The position numbers and the translations under genes were made by a program. The notes beneath the pieces were generated by a model. It saw only the letters and a list, made by a program, of their open reading frames with translations, did no database searches and was not told the DNA's origin. A DNA stretch of 64,000 nucleotides, taken from contig NZ_AP023239.1 in the NCBI RefSeq assembly GCF_013393385.1, forward strand, positions 1,798,001 to 1,862,000. Direction: 5' to 3'. The DNA comes from Paenibacillus sp. URB8-2 (GTDB lineage Bacteria > Bacillota > Bacilli > Paenibacillales > Paenibacillaceae). Positions 9,035-18,388 of this stretch are shown one piece after another (position 1 is the first letter of the stretch; each line of letters opens with the position of its first letter).

Positions 9035-10513
9035 ATGAAATCAAATGTAATAATCAACGCCGATATTTCCAAAGGGAAAATCAATAAAAATATATACGGC
9101 CAGTTCGCGGAACATCTGGGCCGCTGTATCTACGAAGGGCTGTGGGTCGGACAGGACTCGCCCATCGAGAATACGGAAGGCATACGCAATGATGTGATCG
9201 CGGCGCTGAAAAAGTTGAGTATACCGGTGCTCCGCTGGCCGGGAGGCTGCTTTGCGGATGAATACCACTGGAAAGACGGTATCGGTCCGAAGGAAACGAG
9301 AAAAAGAATGGTCAATACGCACTGGGGCGGTGTGGTGGAGAATAACCACTTCGGGACGCATGAATTTTTCAAGCTGTGCGAAATGCTGGATGCAGAACCG
9401 TATATTTGCGGGAACGTGGGCAGCGGAACCGTTCAGGAAATGTCGGAGTGGGTTGAGTACATGACATTTGGCGGCGAATCGCCGATGGCCAATTTACGCC
9501 AGGCGAATGGAAAAGAGGAGCCCTGGAAGCTGAAATACTTTGGAGTGGGCAATGAGAACTGGGGCTGCGGAGGCAATATGAGGCCGGAGTATTACGCCGA
9601 TCTTTACCGCCGTTACCAGACTTATGTCCGAAACTATGGGGATAACCGGATCTTCAGAATCGCCGGCGGCGCAAATGTGGATGATTACCGCTGGACAGAG
9701 GCGCTGATGCGGGAGGCGGGCCATCTGATGGACGGACTGAGCCTGCATTATTATACTATTCCCGGCAAATGGGAAGACAAACGGCACGCGCTTGGCTTCG
9801 ACGAAGCGGAATGGTTTGAGACGATGCAGAAATCGCTTTATATGGACGTACTGATTACCCGCCATTCCGCCATTATGGACCGCTATGATCCGGACAAGCG
9901 CGTAGGTTTGATTATAGATGAATGGGGCACCTGGTTCCTGGCCGAGCCTGGAACTAATCCCGGCTTCCTGTATCAGCAGAATACGATCCGCGACGCGCTT
10001 GTGGCTGCGCTTCATCTTCACATCTTCCACAGCCATAACGACCGGGTCCAAATGACTAATATCGCCCAAATGGTCAACGTGCTTCAGGCGATGATCCTGA
10101 CGGAAGGCTCGAAAATGGTCCTGACCCCGACGTACCACGTATTTGAGATGTTCAAAATCCATCAGGATGCCGAGGCGCTTTCCGTTGAAACGGCCAGCGG
10201 CAGCTATGAGTGGGATGGCGTGTCCATTCCGCAGGTTAGCGTATCCGCCTCTAAGGCGCCAAGCGGAGATATCCATATTAGTCTCTGCAATACGGATCCG
10301 AATAATGAAGCGAAGATCACAACGCAGATTAGAGGAATCGAAAGCAGGGGCGAGGCCGAAGGCGTTATTCTTGCCGCTGCAAATATGCAGGCGCATAACA
10401 CGTTCGAAGATCCCGAACGGGTCAAGCCGGAAGCCTTTCACGGCTTCAAGAAAGAAGGCGGAGTTCTGGAAATTACACTGCCCCCGATGTCTGTAGCCGT
10501 CATCAAACTGTAA
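9035..10513 (+). CDS. abfA: Alpha-L-arabinofuranosidase, GH51 (second copy)
   Basis: The start at ATG 9035 ([10 protein letters not shown]) has GAGGAGAG upstream, better than the in-frame ATG at 9017. The protein is 492 residues. It shows [39 protein letters not shown], the acid/base glutamate in GVGNENWG (Glu174) and the nucleophile in IIDEWGTWF (Glu296). It belongs to a different GH51 branch from the gene at 4061: the two share motifs but differ widely in sequence, and may split alpha-1,2/1,3- and alpha-1,5-linked arabinose between them, which is inference. There is no signal peptide, so it acts in the cytoplasm. Confidence 0.92.
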   Translation: MKSNVIINADISKGKINKNIYGQFAEHLGRCIYEGLWVGQDSPIENTEGIRNDVIAALKKLSIPVLRWPGGCFADEYHWKDGIGPKETRKRMVNTHWGGVVENNHFGTHEFFKLCEMLDAEPYICGNVGSGTVQEMSEWVEYMTFGGESPMANLRQANGKEEPWKLKYFGVGNENWGCGGNMRPEYYADLYRRYQTYVRNYGDNRIFRIAGGANVDDYRWTEALMREAGHLMDGLSLHYYTIPGKWEDKRHALGFDEAEWFETMQKSLYMDVLITRHSAIMDRYDPDKRVGLIIDEWGTWFLAEPGTNPGFLYQQNTIRDALVAALHLHIFHSHNDRVQMTNIAQMVNVLQAMILTEGSKMVLTPTYHVFEMFKIHQDAEALSVETASGSYEWDGVSIPQVSVSASKAPSGDIHISLCNTDPNNEAKITTQIRGIESRGEAEGVILAAANMQAHNTFEDPERVKPEAFHGFKKEGGVLEITLPPMSVAVIKL

Positions 10514-10628
10514 CCGGCATCGCTTTCCGGCTTGCCCCTCATGCTTCGGCTGGGCCCGTCTTCAGTCTGAAGCACGGCTCATTCCACGGGAAGATGCGTT
10601 AATTAGTGATACAAAGGAGATACCCTAT

Positions 10629-11594
10629 ATGACAAATACAGAATTTAGCAATCCGCTGATCGAACAGCGCGCCGATCCTTGGATCTACAAACACAGCGAC
10701 GGCTATTATTACTTTACCGCTTCGGTTCCGGAGTACGACCGGATCGAAATCCGCCGGGCGCGCACCATCGAAGGACTGGCGTCGGCGAAGCCGGCAGTCG
10801 CATGGCGCAAGTACAAGGACGGGCCGTGTAGCGCAAATATCTGGGCCCCGGAAATTCATTATACGGACGGCAAATGGTATATTTACTTCGCCGCCGCCCG
10901 TACTACGGAGACCACTGATGGATTGTTCGATCACAGGATGTATGTGCTGGAGAACGATTTCGCGAATCCGCTGGAAGGAAACTGGACCGAAAAGGGCCAG
11001 ATCAAGACGGCCTGGGAATCCTTCGCGCTCGATGCGACAACGTTCGAGCATGCCGGCAAGCTGTACTATGTGTGGGCGCAAAAGGACCCGGACATTCCCG
11101 GAAACTCCAACCTGTACATCTCGGAAATGGCCGATCCATGGACGCTAAGAGGCAGGCAGACCATGATCGCTAAGCCGGAGCATGCTTGGGAAATGATCGG
11201 CTTCAGCGTAAACGAGGGCCCGGCGGTCTTGAAACGGGGGGGCCGCATCTTCATCAGCTTTTCTGCCAGTGCGACCGATTTCAATTACTGCATGGGGCTA
11301 ATATGGGCGGACGAGAACGCCGATCTGTTGGACGCTTCGTCATGGACGAAGCTGCCGCAGCCCGTCTTTCAGACGAACGAGGAAACGGCGCTGTACGGAC
11401 CGGGGCATAACAGCTTTACTGTAGGTGAGAGCGGAGAGGATGTGCTGATCTACCATGCGCGGAGCTACAAGGAAATTCAGGGAGATCCGCTGTACGATCC
11501 GAACCGGCATACCCGTGCGCAGGTATTCGGCTGGAACGAAGACGGTATGCCTAATTTTGGGGTGCAGATCCCGGAGGGCGGCATCAAGCGGTAA
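10629..11594 (+). CDS. GH43 glycosidase (arabinofuranosidase/xylosidase type)
   Basis: ATG 10629 follows AAAGGAGATACCCT. The 321-residue protein is a single five-bladed propeller of GH43: catalytic base Asp in RADPWIY (about residue 17), the second Asp in ALDATTFEH, and the acid Glu in VNEGPAVLK, with WAPEIHYTDGKWYIYFAAA between them. No signal peptide or carbohydrate-binding module is present, so the enzyme is cytoplasmic. As the last gene of the arabinan operon it probably removes arabinose (or xylose) from imported oligosaccharides. Exact specificity cannot be read from sequence. Confidence 0.88.
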   Translation: MTNTEFSNPLIEQRADPWIYKHSDGYYYFTASVPEYDRIEIRRARTIEGLASAKPAVAWRKYKDGPCSANIWAPEIHYTDGKWYIYFAAARTTETTDGLFDHRMYVLENDFANPLEGNWTEKGQIKTAWESFALDATTFEHAGKLYYVWAQKDPDIPGNSNLYISEMADPWTLRGRQTMIAKPEHAWEMIGFSVNEGPAVLKRGGRIFISFSASATDFNYCMGLIWADENADLLDASSWTKLPQPVFQTNEETALYGPGHNSFTVGESGEDVLIYHARSYKEIQGDPLYDPNRHTRAQVFGWNEDGMPNFGVQIPEGGIKR

Positions 11595-11665
11595 GTCCAC
11601 GTTCTCTCAAGGGCTTTAAGAGGCGGCCGTTTGACTTGCCGGATGGCTTAAGGGGAACAACAAAA

Positions 11666-11709
11666 GAGGCTGTCCCGAGTGTCATCATGGATGACTGGGG
11701 GACAGCCTC
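11666..11709. terminator. Bidirectional terminator between GH43 and the sugar symporter
   Basis: GAGGCTGTCCC (11666-11676) pairs with GGGACAGCCTC (11699-11709), and inside it GTCATC (11681-11686) pairs with GATGAC (11690-11695). The stem is preceded by AAAA, which reads as T residues on the minus strand. It separates two convergent genes. Confidence 0.75.
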
Positions 11710-11752
11710 GTGGTTATTTCTAAGATTCGGCTTTCGCCGCCAAATGCATCAA

Positions 11753-13189
11753 TTAATCTTGAAGGGAGGGATGCAGGCTCTCCTGCTTGCTGCTATGCTT
11801 GTTCTCCCACATCGCTTCGATTTCTTCGAGTGATTTGCCTTTCGTCTCCGGAATGACGCCCCAAGTGAAGAGGAAGGTAAACAGGGAGGTTGCACCGAAA
11901 ATCCAGAACGTTGCACCAGGTCCCGCGGAAGCAAGCAGCGGCGGGAAGGACTGAGACACCGCGAAGTCGGCTCCCCAAAGTGCCATCGTGGCGACCGCTG
12001 TGGCCAGGCCGCGTATCCGGCTTGGGAATATTTCGGAAAGAATCACCCAAACCACCGCTCCGAGCGAAATGGCGAAGGAGGCGACATAAACGAGAATGCA
12101 GATCAGTACGATCGGACCGTCCGTTTGACCGGTATGGAAGGCGAAGCCAATGATCGTCAAACTGATTGTCATAAAGAACGAACCGGCCAGCAGCAGCACC
12201 TTGCGTCCGAGCTTATCTACAAGCCACAGGGACAGTGCGGTAAAGATCAGATTGACAAGCCCGACCATAATGGTCTGGGTGAGGGAGCCGCTCGTTCCAG
12301 CTCCGGTCTGGCGGAATATTTCCGGCGCGTAATACATAACCGCGTTGATTCCCGTAACTTGCTGGAGCATAGCGACGACAATGCCTACAATAAGAACGGT
12401 GCGCAAAGCCGGAGTGAATCTCCGTCCAGACGAGGCAATCGACGCTTCCTCATCCTGTTTGAAGGTCTGCTTGATGTCCAGAACTTCTTTCTTAGCCAGC
12501 TCTTCCCCGTGAATCTTCAGCAGAATGGGCAGAGCCTCTGCGGCTCGGCCTTTCTTGATCAGCCATCTTGGGCTTTCCGGAACAAGAAACAGCAGAACCA
12601 GGAACAGCAGTCCCGGCACAATGCCGGCTCCGAACATAATGCGCCAGCCGGTGGAAACGTCCCATGCATCGTTGCCGAGGCTAGATACGCCAAAAGCCAG
12701 GAAAGAACCGATGAGGATGCCCGATACCACCGCCATTTGGGTCATGGCGACCAGTCGTCCACGGTATTTGGCGGGCGCGATTTCCGCATTATAGAGCGGG
12801 CAGAGCGTTGATGTAATCCCGATGCCAACGCCCTCGATCATGCGGGCCAGGATGAAAATCTCCAGGTTCGGCGAAATAGCGGAAACGAAAATTCCGGCGG
12901 TATACAATACCGCAGCCGCAAGCAGCACCTTTTTTCGGCCGAACCGTTCACCCAACATTCCGGAGACTGCCGCTCCGGCCATACAGCCGATAATCAGGCA
13001 GGATACCGTCCAGCCGAGCATGAAGTCGCCCAGCCCAAACCGGGCGCGCAGGAACCCGTTTGCTCCCGACATGACCGCCGTATCGAATCCGAACAAAAAT
13101 CCGCCAAGAGCTGCTACCATGGATACAAGCAGAACAAATTTAATGCTGCTCTCCGCTTCTTTTGCCGGATTGTTCAATAGAGTACTCAT
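11753..13189 (-). CDS. Sugar:proton symporter, MFS sugar-porter family (AraE/XylE type)
   Basis: ATG at 13189 (MSTLLNNPAK) has GGAGAGGGG upstream. The 478 residues show twelve membrane helices and the sugar-porter signatures: GGFLFGFDTAVMSGA at the first helix, GERFGRKKVLL after helix 2, PLYNAEIAPAKYRGRLV, VPESPRWLI, QQVTGINAVMYYAPEIF, DKLGRKVLLL and the closing IPETKGKSLEEIE. It should import a pentose or hexose with protons. Its neighbours, an AraPST-like sensor on the same strand and arabinofuranosidases across the terminator, suggest L-arabinose or D-xylose. A cre box lies in its leader. Confidence 0.88.
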   Translation of the reverse strand: MSTLLNNPAKEAESSIKFVLLVSMVAALGGFLFGFDTAVMSGANGFLRARFGLGDFMLGWTVSCLIIGCMAGAAVSGMLGERFGRKKVLLAAAVLYTAGIFVSAISPNLEIFILARMIEGVGIGITSTLCPLYNAEIAPAKYRGRLVAMTQMAVVSGILIGSFLAFGVSSLGNDAWDVSTGWRIMFGAGIVPGLLFLVLLFLVPESPRWLIKKGRAAEALPILLKIHGEELAKKEVLDIKQTFKQDEEASIASSGRRFTPALRTVLIVGIVVAMLQQVTGINAVMYYAPEIFRQTGAGTSGSLTQTIMVGLVNLIFTALSLWLVDKLGRKVLLLAGSFFMTISLTIIGFAFHTGQTDGPIVLICILVYVASFAISLGAVVWVILSEIFPSRIRGLATAVATMALWGADFAVSQSFPPLLASAGPGATFWIFGATSLFTFLFTWGVIPETKGKSLEEIEAMWENKHSSKQESLHPSLQD

Positions 13190-13275
13190 ATATTTACCCC
13201 TCTCCAAGCCATTTCGTAATTATTGAATCACAAGACGTTATAAGACTAATTGCTTAACCTCTGTTTCATTGCGGT

Positions 13276-13290
13276 ATGAAAGCGGATGCC
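13276..13290. promoter_or_regulatory. Candidate cre box upstream of the sugar symporter
   Basis: ATGAAAGCGGATGCC matches WTGNAANCGNWNNCW except at the last base. It lies about 87 bp upstream of the symporter start and downstream of the predicted promoter, so CcpA bound here would act as a roadblock. Confidence 0.5.
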
Positions 13291-13322
13291 TCTTTATGGA
13301 GGGCGGCGCTGTTCATAATTGA

Positions 13323-13331
13323 ATTATAGCA
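13323..13331 (-). promoter_or_regulatory. Extended -10 promoter of the sugar symporter
   Basis: On the minus strand the sequence reads TGCTATAAT, an extended -10 element with a perfect TATAAT. There is no good -35, which extended -10 promoters can do without. Transcription would start near 13316 and run into the symporter gene. Confidence 0.45.
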
Positions 13332-13456
13332 TTGCCCAAAACTGCGCGGCTGATCAATCCCCTGCACGATTTTGTCCTCTTTTGCGCATTTCTTTAAGGT
13401 GGAGCGGGAAAGGCCGAAGAGAATGTCGAACCTAGCATTATGTTGTCATCTGCACA

Positions 13457-13487
13457 CAAAAAAGTCCACACCTGACGGCATGGACTT
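13457..13487 (-). terminator. Terminator after the response-regulator gene
   Basis: On the minus strand AAGTCCA and TGGACTT (plus-strand 13462-13468 and 13481-13487) form a stem followed by a T run (plus-strand A run 13458-13463). It lies a few bases beyond the stop of the response regulator and ends the three-gene sensor operon. Confidence 0.7.
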
Positions 13488-13491
13488 GAGC

Positions 13492-14823
13492 TTAATGGTT
13501 CTGGTCGCGGTATTCGCTTGGAGTGATTCCGGTTACCTTTTTGAATACCCGGCTGAAGTAGTTCGGATCTTTGTAGCCTGCGAGAAAGCAGATTTCTTTA
13601 AGGCTGAAATCTCCGGCCGCAATCAGTTCCTTGGCTTTGCCGATTCTGAGGCCGGTTAAATAATCGATAAAGGTCTCGCCCGTGAGCTGCTTAAAGATTT
13701 TGCTGAAATAAAAAGAATTCAGATGGACGTGATCGGCAACCTCTTCCAGCGAGAGTTCCTCCGTGAACCTTGCGCCGATGTAGCCTTTCGCCTTGTCCAG
13801 CACGCTCATCGTCTGCTGCTCCCGCTCCTCCCTTATACGCTGGAGAGCCGCAACGACATAGGAGCGCTGGCCTGCCCGGTCAATTGCCGCCGGGTTCCCG
13901 CCGTTATGATCGAGCTGCTCTTTCTTCAAATCGCCGAAGCGGCATACCCCGCCGCTGCGCTCGACGAGAGTGGAAGCGAACACGGCTTCAAAATAGGATT
14001 CATGAAGGCCTTCGGCGCCTTCGCGGATCGTGCCGATCCCGACCGCTGCGGAAAGTCCGAGATGCTGCTCTGCGTGGGAGCGCAGCTTCTCTCCGTATTG
14101 AAGCGCCTCCTCACCGAATTCCGCTTCCTGCATGCCCGGAGGTATTCGCAGGAATATCGCGATATGGCTGTCGATGAGGGAACTCGAAATGGAGCTGCCA
14201 AAGGTTCTGACAAGACTGTGGATGATGCTGTACGCCCGCTGCCTGCCGATATTCGCATCGTCGTTGAATGCGACGACAAGCCCAAATCCCCGGTCAAGGG
14301 GGAATTCCAGCCATTCGGAGAGCTGCAGGCTGTCTTCATCAGCGGCTTTGTTCATCATCAGGAGAAGAGCGAGCTCATTCTCGGCAAGCGGCATAAGCTG
14401 CGACATCCGGTCGCGTATTTCCAGCTCTTCCTCGCGTTTGGCCTTTTCCTGATCCAGTTCTTCCACCAGTCTTCGCAGCAGGGATACCAGTTCCTCCCGC
14501 TTAGCCGGCTTTACGATATATTCCTTGACCCCCAGCGATATGGCTTCCTTGGCATAGGCAAAATAATCATAGGCGGTCACCAGCACCAGCTTGGCGTCCG
14601 GCATCCTCGTTTTGATCTCCCTGAGGGCCTCCAGACCCTGAATGCCGGGCATATTGACATCCATAAAAATAATATGGGGCCGCTGTTCCTCGGCAAGTCC
14701 GATGGCCGTCCTTCCGTTCTCGGCGTGAATGATCCGGAACGTTCCCGGCATCGCCCGCCGGATAATCCACTCCAGCCCCTCGCGCTCAAGCGCCTCGTCA
14801 TCTGTTATCATCAGCCGATACAC
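13492..14823 (-). CDS. Response regulator, REC + AraC-type HTH (YesN family)
   Basis: The 443-residue protein begins MYRLMITDDEALEREGLEWI with the acidic pair of a receiver domain; the phosphorylated aspartate is Asp55 in IIFMDVNMPG, and the conserved lysine is in YIVKPAKREEL. A central region of ~200 residues follows, then two AraC helix-turn-helix motifs at ~345-443 (LSLEEVADHVHLNSFYFSKIFK and LKEICFLAGYKDPNYFSRVFKK). Its start overlaps the kinase gene by 26 bp, so the two are translationally coupled. With the kinase and the membrane-anchored binding protein it forms a three-component system like AraPST of Geobacillus, where this subunit corresponds to AraT. The likely target is a nearby sugar transporter. 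Confidence 0.88.
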   Translation of the reverse strand: MYRLMITDDEALEREGLEWIIRRAMPGTFRIIHAENGRTAIGLAEEQRPHIIFMDVNMPGIQGLEALREIKTRMPDAKLVLVTAYDYFAYAKEAISLGVKEYIVKPAKREELVSLLRRLVEELDQEKAKREEELEIRDRMSQLMPLAENELALLLMMNKAADEDSLQLSEWLEFPLDRGFGLVVAFNDDANIGRQRAYSIIHSLVRTFGSSISSSLIDSHIAIFLRIPPGMQEAEFGEEALQYGEKLRSHAEQHLGLSAAVGIGTIREGAEGLHESYFEAVFASTLVERSGGVCRFGDLKKEQLDHNGGNPAAIDRAGQRSYVVAALQRIREEREQQTMSVLDKAKGYIGARFTEELSLEEVADHVHLNSFYFSKIFKQLTGETFIDYLTGLRIGKAKELIAAGDFSLKEICFLAGYKDPNYFSRVFKKVTGITPSEYRDQNH

Positions 14824-16288
14824 TGTTTATCCCGCTCCTTCTCGCCGGAATTGTTAGCATTACGGTGGTTCCTTTTCCCGGCTGGCTGGAGATTTGCACT
14901 AAATCTTCCCGCTCATAGACGAGCTCCAGCCTTCTGAACACATTTCGGATGCCGAGACCGGTGGAGCGTGCCCCGGGCTTCGCCTGTGCCACCGTCTCCG
15001 GCCCGAGAGCCCCGGGCGCATGTGCCGCAGGTGAACGGCTCAGCAGGGCTGTCCGTATATCCTCGGTCATTCCCTTGCCGTTATCAGATATAATAATTTT
15101 CGTTTCCGCCGGATCTTCGCGAACGATAAGAGAGATCACGGCTCCGCTCTCCATATGAGCGATACCGTGGACGAACGCATTCTCGATTATAGGCTGAATA
15201 GTCAGGGAGGGCACCCGGACATCAAGGGCCTTGTCTTCTATATCGAGGCGGAATTCCACTCGGTCGCGGAACCGGGCCTGCTGCAGCCTGATATATTCCT
15301 TCACATGTTCCAGCTCGCTGCGCAGCGGCACTTGACGATCCAGATTCTGCAGATTGTAGCGCAGAAAGCTCGACATCGAGACAATCAGATCACTGGTCTG
15401 TTCCGCCTCCTCCAGCAGAGCAAGCTTCGAAAGAGCGTTAAGCGTATTGTATAAAAAGTGAGGATTGATCTGACTCTGCAGCGCCCGCAGCTCCAGAGTC
15501 TTCACCAGTTGCTCCTTCTCGGCAATCTGCCTGTCCTTTTCAATCGACTCCTTGAGACCCGCCAGCATTTTGACGAAGGCGGTGGAAAGGGCCGCAAGCT
15601 CATCCTTGCTTTCTGAAGGAAGAACGGTATCCAGGTTCCCCTTGGATACCGATTCTGCCGAACGGACCAGAGCGCTGACAGGAACCGTAATGCTGCGGGA
15701 AATCCAGAGCGCAACCACGATGCTGAGCGTCGTGATCAGAGCGAATACGGCAATGCCCAGCTTGTAAAGATGCGCATTGTCCGCCTGAATGCTCCGATAC
15801 ACGGGCCGGTAATAGTCCAGTTCGTCTTCAACGAGCCGCTGGCCTTCGCTCCGGATAAAGGAGGCGGTCTTTTCGGCTTCAAGGTAGTGCGCGAACGCTT
15901 CCGACGCCTTGCCGTTCTCGGCTGCGGCGAGCGACTGCTGCTCAAGCGACAGCAAAGTTTGAATCATATTCCCGTACCCGGTCAATAAAGAGGCCAGAGG
16001 AGGGGCGGCGCCCGTATCCATCAGGGAGGAATGAAGCTCCGATATGAGGGTGAGCTTCCCGGCCGCCGCCGTTTTCGTGTCCTCTTCGGGGTGAAGCAGA
16101 TATGCATACACCGCCTTCAGGCTGTCCTCGGATGCAGCGGCGGTCTCTTTGTATTTGAGAACCCTGCCCATAATCAGGTCGTAGCTTTCCTGAACGATCG
16201 TTCCGCTCTGAAACAAGAAATAAGTCACCAGATTCATCAGCAGAACGAGCAGGGGGATAAAGATCAGCAGCTTGCTGCGTATACTCAT
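14798..16288 (-). CDS. Membrane sensor histidine kinase, YesM/LytS type
   Basis: The 496 residues start with a membrane helix (LLIFIPLLVLLMNLVTYFLF), then ~150 external residues, a second helix (LGIAVFALITTLSIVVALWI) and a HAMP linker. The phosphoacceptor histidine is in INPHFLYNTLNALSKLALLE, typical of the YesM group. ATP-binding motifs are PIIENAFVHG, DNGKGM and GLGIRNVF. It starts at 16288, overlapping the stop of the upstream binding-protein gene as ATGA. It would be equivalent to AraS: the binding protein presents sugar to its external domain, and it phosphorylates the response regulator downstream. Confidence 0.88.
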   Translation of the reverse strand: MSIRSKLLIFIPLLVLLMNLVTYFLFQSGTIVQESYDLIMGRVLKYKETAAASEDSLKAVYAYLLHPEEDTKTAAAGKLTLISELHSSLMDTGAAPPLASLLTGYGNMIQTLLSLEQQSLAAAENGKASEAFAHYLEAEKTASFIRSEGQRLVEDELDYYRPVYRSIQADNAHLYKLGIAVFALITTLSIVVALWISRSITVPVSALVRSAESVSKGNLDTVLPSESKDELAALSTAFVKMLAGLKESIEKDRQIAEKEQLVKTLELRALQSQINPHFLYNTLNALSKLALLEEAEQTSDLIVSMSSFLRYNLQNLDRQVPLRSELEHVKEYIRLQQARFRDRVEFRLDIEDKALDVRVPSLTIQPIIENAFVHGIAHMESGAVISLIVREDPAETKIIISDNGKGMTEDIRTALLSRSPAAHAPGALGPETVAQAKPGARSTGLGIRNVFRRLELVYEREDLVQISSQPGKGTTVMLTIPARRSGINSVSADDNR

Positions 16289-17280
16289 GGCGCACTCTCC
16301 CCTGAGGATTCAGTTATGCCGCTGCCGCCCAGCGGAGAAATGGATGTAAAGCGGACATCCGGCACGGTTTTCTCGCGGAAATAATCATTCAGCAGGGTCA
16401 CGGCCTGGGCTCCCATTTCCAGCGGCTGCTGGACAAGGGTCATCTCGATCAGTCCTTTGCGCACGGCTTCCCTGGTTTCCGCCAGATCGTCGAAAGCGAA
16501 CAGCAGCAGCCCTTTTTTCCCCAGCCGCTGAGCCGCGTCCATGGCGCCGAGCCCGTCCAGGGAACTGAATCCCACGACAGCCTTCATCTCGGGATGGGCC
16601 GAAAGGAGGCTTCGGGTCTGCTCCGAGGCCTGAAGCCGCGAAATATCGGAAGACCGGACATCCGCAATCTTCAGTTCCGGATATTCCTGGACAACGCTGC
16701 GCAGACCCTCCAAGCGGAGCCGCTGGCTGTCGGCCCGGGCCGTTCCGACAAGTACGCCGATCGTACCTTTGCCGCCTGTGGCTTCGCCCACCAGCCGGCC
16801 CATCTCTTTACCGGCCGCCAAGTTATCCGTACCGACGTAGAACAGCCTGTGGCTTCCCGGTTCATCGGCGTCGACAGTAACGACGGGAATGCCGAAGGAC
16901 TCCGCCCGGTCGATCAGATTCCGAGAAGCGCTCTCTCCGCTGCCCTGCACGATAATGGCATCGGGCCGCGCAGCAATCGCCCGCTCCAACAGCGACAGCT
17001 GCTCCTCCGGATTAATCCGGACGGGCCCGGTGTATTCGAGATTCATATCGAATTTTCCAGCCGCCTGCCGCGCCCCCTGCTCGATGGAGCGCCAGAAAGG
17101 GTTGTCGAGCTCCTGGGAAATAAAGATGACCCGCCGCGAAGAGGCCGACTGGGCCTGCCCCGGCAGCAGCGAGTCTACCTGCCGCTGCAGCCGGTTCGTC
17201 GAAAGAATGAATTGGGCGAGCGTATATAAAAATCCGCATAGTAATATCAACAGGGCGATACTCCACTTCCGTTTAAGCAT
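16285..17280 (-). CDS. Membrane-anchored periplasmic-binding-protein sensor (AraP/RbsB-like)
   Basis: ATG 17280 (MLKRKWSIAL) has AAGGAGATC upstream, which the longer frame start at 17301 lacks. The 331-residue protein has an N-terminal signal anchor (IALLILLCGFLYTLAQFIL) with no lipobox cysteine, then a type-1 sugar-binding fold (RRVIFISQELDNPFWRSIEQ, IVQGSGESASRNLIDRAES, VVTVDADEPGSHRLFYVGTD, GTIGVLVGTARADSQ). In this three-gene operon it is most likely the sugar sensor that talks to the kinase, not part of a transporter. By analogy to Geobacillus AraPST the ligand would be arabinose; this is inference. Confidence 0.8.
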   Translation of the reverse strand: MLKRKWSIALLILLCGFLYTLAQFILSTNRLQRQVDSLLPGQAQSASSRRVIFISQELDNPFWRSIEQGARQAAGKFDMNLEYTGPVRINPEEQLSLLERAIAARPDAIIVQGSGESASRNLIDRAESFGIPVVTVDADEPGSHRLFYVGTDNLAAGKEMGRLVGEATGGKGTIGVLVGTARADSQRLRLEGLRSVVQEYPELKIADVRSSDISRLQASEQTRSLLSAHPEMKAVVGFSSLDGLGAMDAAQRLGKKGLLLFAFDDLAETREAVRKGLIEMTLVQQPLEMGAQAVTLLNDYFREKTVPDVRFTSISPLGGSGITESSGESAP

Positions 17281-17394
17281 CCAAGATCTCCTTATACACA
17301 AGTTGTAATCCCATTCAGGTTAACCCTTATTATACCGAAGACTATGCCGGCTCCCAAATGAAAAATTACGCAGGCGATCCGGATTCAAATGCAG

Positions 17395-17446
17395 AACGGC
17401 CCGCAGCAGAGACCTCTTATATCTAAGAGTCCCGCTGCGGGCCGTT
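17395..17446 (-). terminator. Strong hairpin after the secreted-protein gene
   Basis: AACGGCCCGCAGC (17395-17407) pairs perfectly with GCTGCGGGCCGTT (17434-17446), and CTCTTA/TAAGAG pair inside the loop. It lies just past the minus-strand gene ending at 17473 and before the sensor operon promoter. T residues after it on the minus strand are few, so it may be a terminator of modest strength. Confidence 0.6.
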
Positions 17447-17472
17447 ATTTCAATCTATATAAGAACTTTGGA

Positions 17473-17997
17473 TCAAGGAATATATTGCTGAACGATAGAA
17501 GTCACTTTGCCGTCCTCAACCGTGATGTGGTAAGGGAACTGGCTCAAGTCGACCACATCTGCGTTGCCGAATTTCTTCAGAAATGTATCCCGGTCGACGG
17601 CTTCATTCCAGTGGATATCCAAATCTTCGGGATTTCCGGTATGGTCGAAAATTTGCATCTTAATGCTAACATTGTCCGCCAGCGGATACCCGGTCAGCGT
17701 ATCGCTGTCATTCACAATATAATAACCATCCGGCGCTCCGCCCAGTTCCGCGGCGGCTTCCGGTTCCCGCTCCGCAAAGAGGCGGTCGGCGTCGGCTCCT
17801 TCGTACCAGTTAATTTCATCCGCTGTCAGGATCACCTGATTTCCATCCTGCTCAAGCGAATGAATATACACAGTCAATTGCTGCGCCGGTCCGCTGCTTT
17901 CGGCAACTGCCCGGGTTCCGGCTGTGCTTGACGTATGGATGAGGGAAAAAAACAGCAGTACGATAAAAGGCACTACAGCAGTCTTTTTCAATAACAT
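17473..17997 (-). CDS. Secreted protein of unknown function
   Basis: ATG 17997 has GGGGGGAG seven bases upstream. The 174-residue product starts with a signal peptide (MLLKKTAVVPFIVLLFFSLI, likely cut after TSSTAG or AVA). The mature part is acidic, with LTADEINWYEGADADRLFAE, GGAPDGYYIVNDSDT and a final FPYHITVEDGKVTSIVQQYI. I do not recognise the family with confidence. The pattern of a short exported domain ending in a V-E-D-G-K-V-x-x-I strand is common in small Bacillota lipoprotein-like stress or surface proteins. It is transcribed alone between two hairpins. Confidence 0.6.
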   Translation of the reverse strand: MLLKKTAVVPFIVLLFFSLIHTSSTAGTRAVAESSGPAQQLTVYIHSLEQDGNQVILTADEINWYEGADADRLFAEREPEAAAELGGAPDGYYIVNDSDTLTGYPLADNVSIKMQIFDHTGNPEDLDIHWNEAVDRDTFLKKFGNADVVDLSQFPYHITVEDGKVTSIVQQYIP

Positions 17998-18388
17998 GAT
18001 AAATCTCCCCCCTTGACTCTATAAAGCACAGTATAAGGCTATTTACCCACTGTGTTCTTTCTCAAACGATTCTATTTATACAATTAACGGATTAGACGAA
18101 AAAAGGTTGCAGAAACCCTGCGGCAACTTCGGCGTTTTGGAAAAAGAGAATATTATTCCTTGTTGAAGCGCTGATGATCTTTCCTTTTGTGCGGCACCGC
18201 CCCACACGCGTCGGGATCTTCTTCTGAATGGCTTCATCGGTGGATTGATGCTCAATTCGGTCGTTCTCTGGTGCCTGCTGTGCGCCGAATCACCGGCCGT
18301 TTTTCCGAAAAAAATCTTTGCCCTTTGGGGCTGCGCTGCCTTATCATCAATATCGGAGCAAATTAAACGTAAAGGTACGGGAGACGGC
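17998..18388. other. Non-coding gap between divergent genes
   Basis: These 391 bases lie between the secreted-protein gene (minus) and an AraC regulator (plus). Around 18107-18130 GTTGC and GCAAC can form a short hairpin, followed by an A/T-rich stretch that could hold promoters. The frame of the downstream gene stays open back to 18245 and a minus-strand frame is open across it, but neither has a start signal or recognisable family motif. I see no gene here. Confidence 0.5.

Noticed and set aside
13723..14937. Plus-strand frame of 404 codons opposite the response regulator
   Set aside because: It is the complement of a well-supported response-regulator gene and shows no domain of its own.
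18245..18388. 48-codon N-terminal extension of the AraC gene at 18389
   Set aside because: The added sequence has no cupin similarity and no start signal, while ATG 18389 has one.
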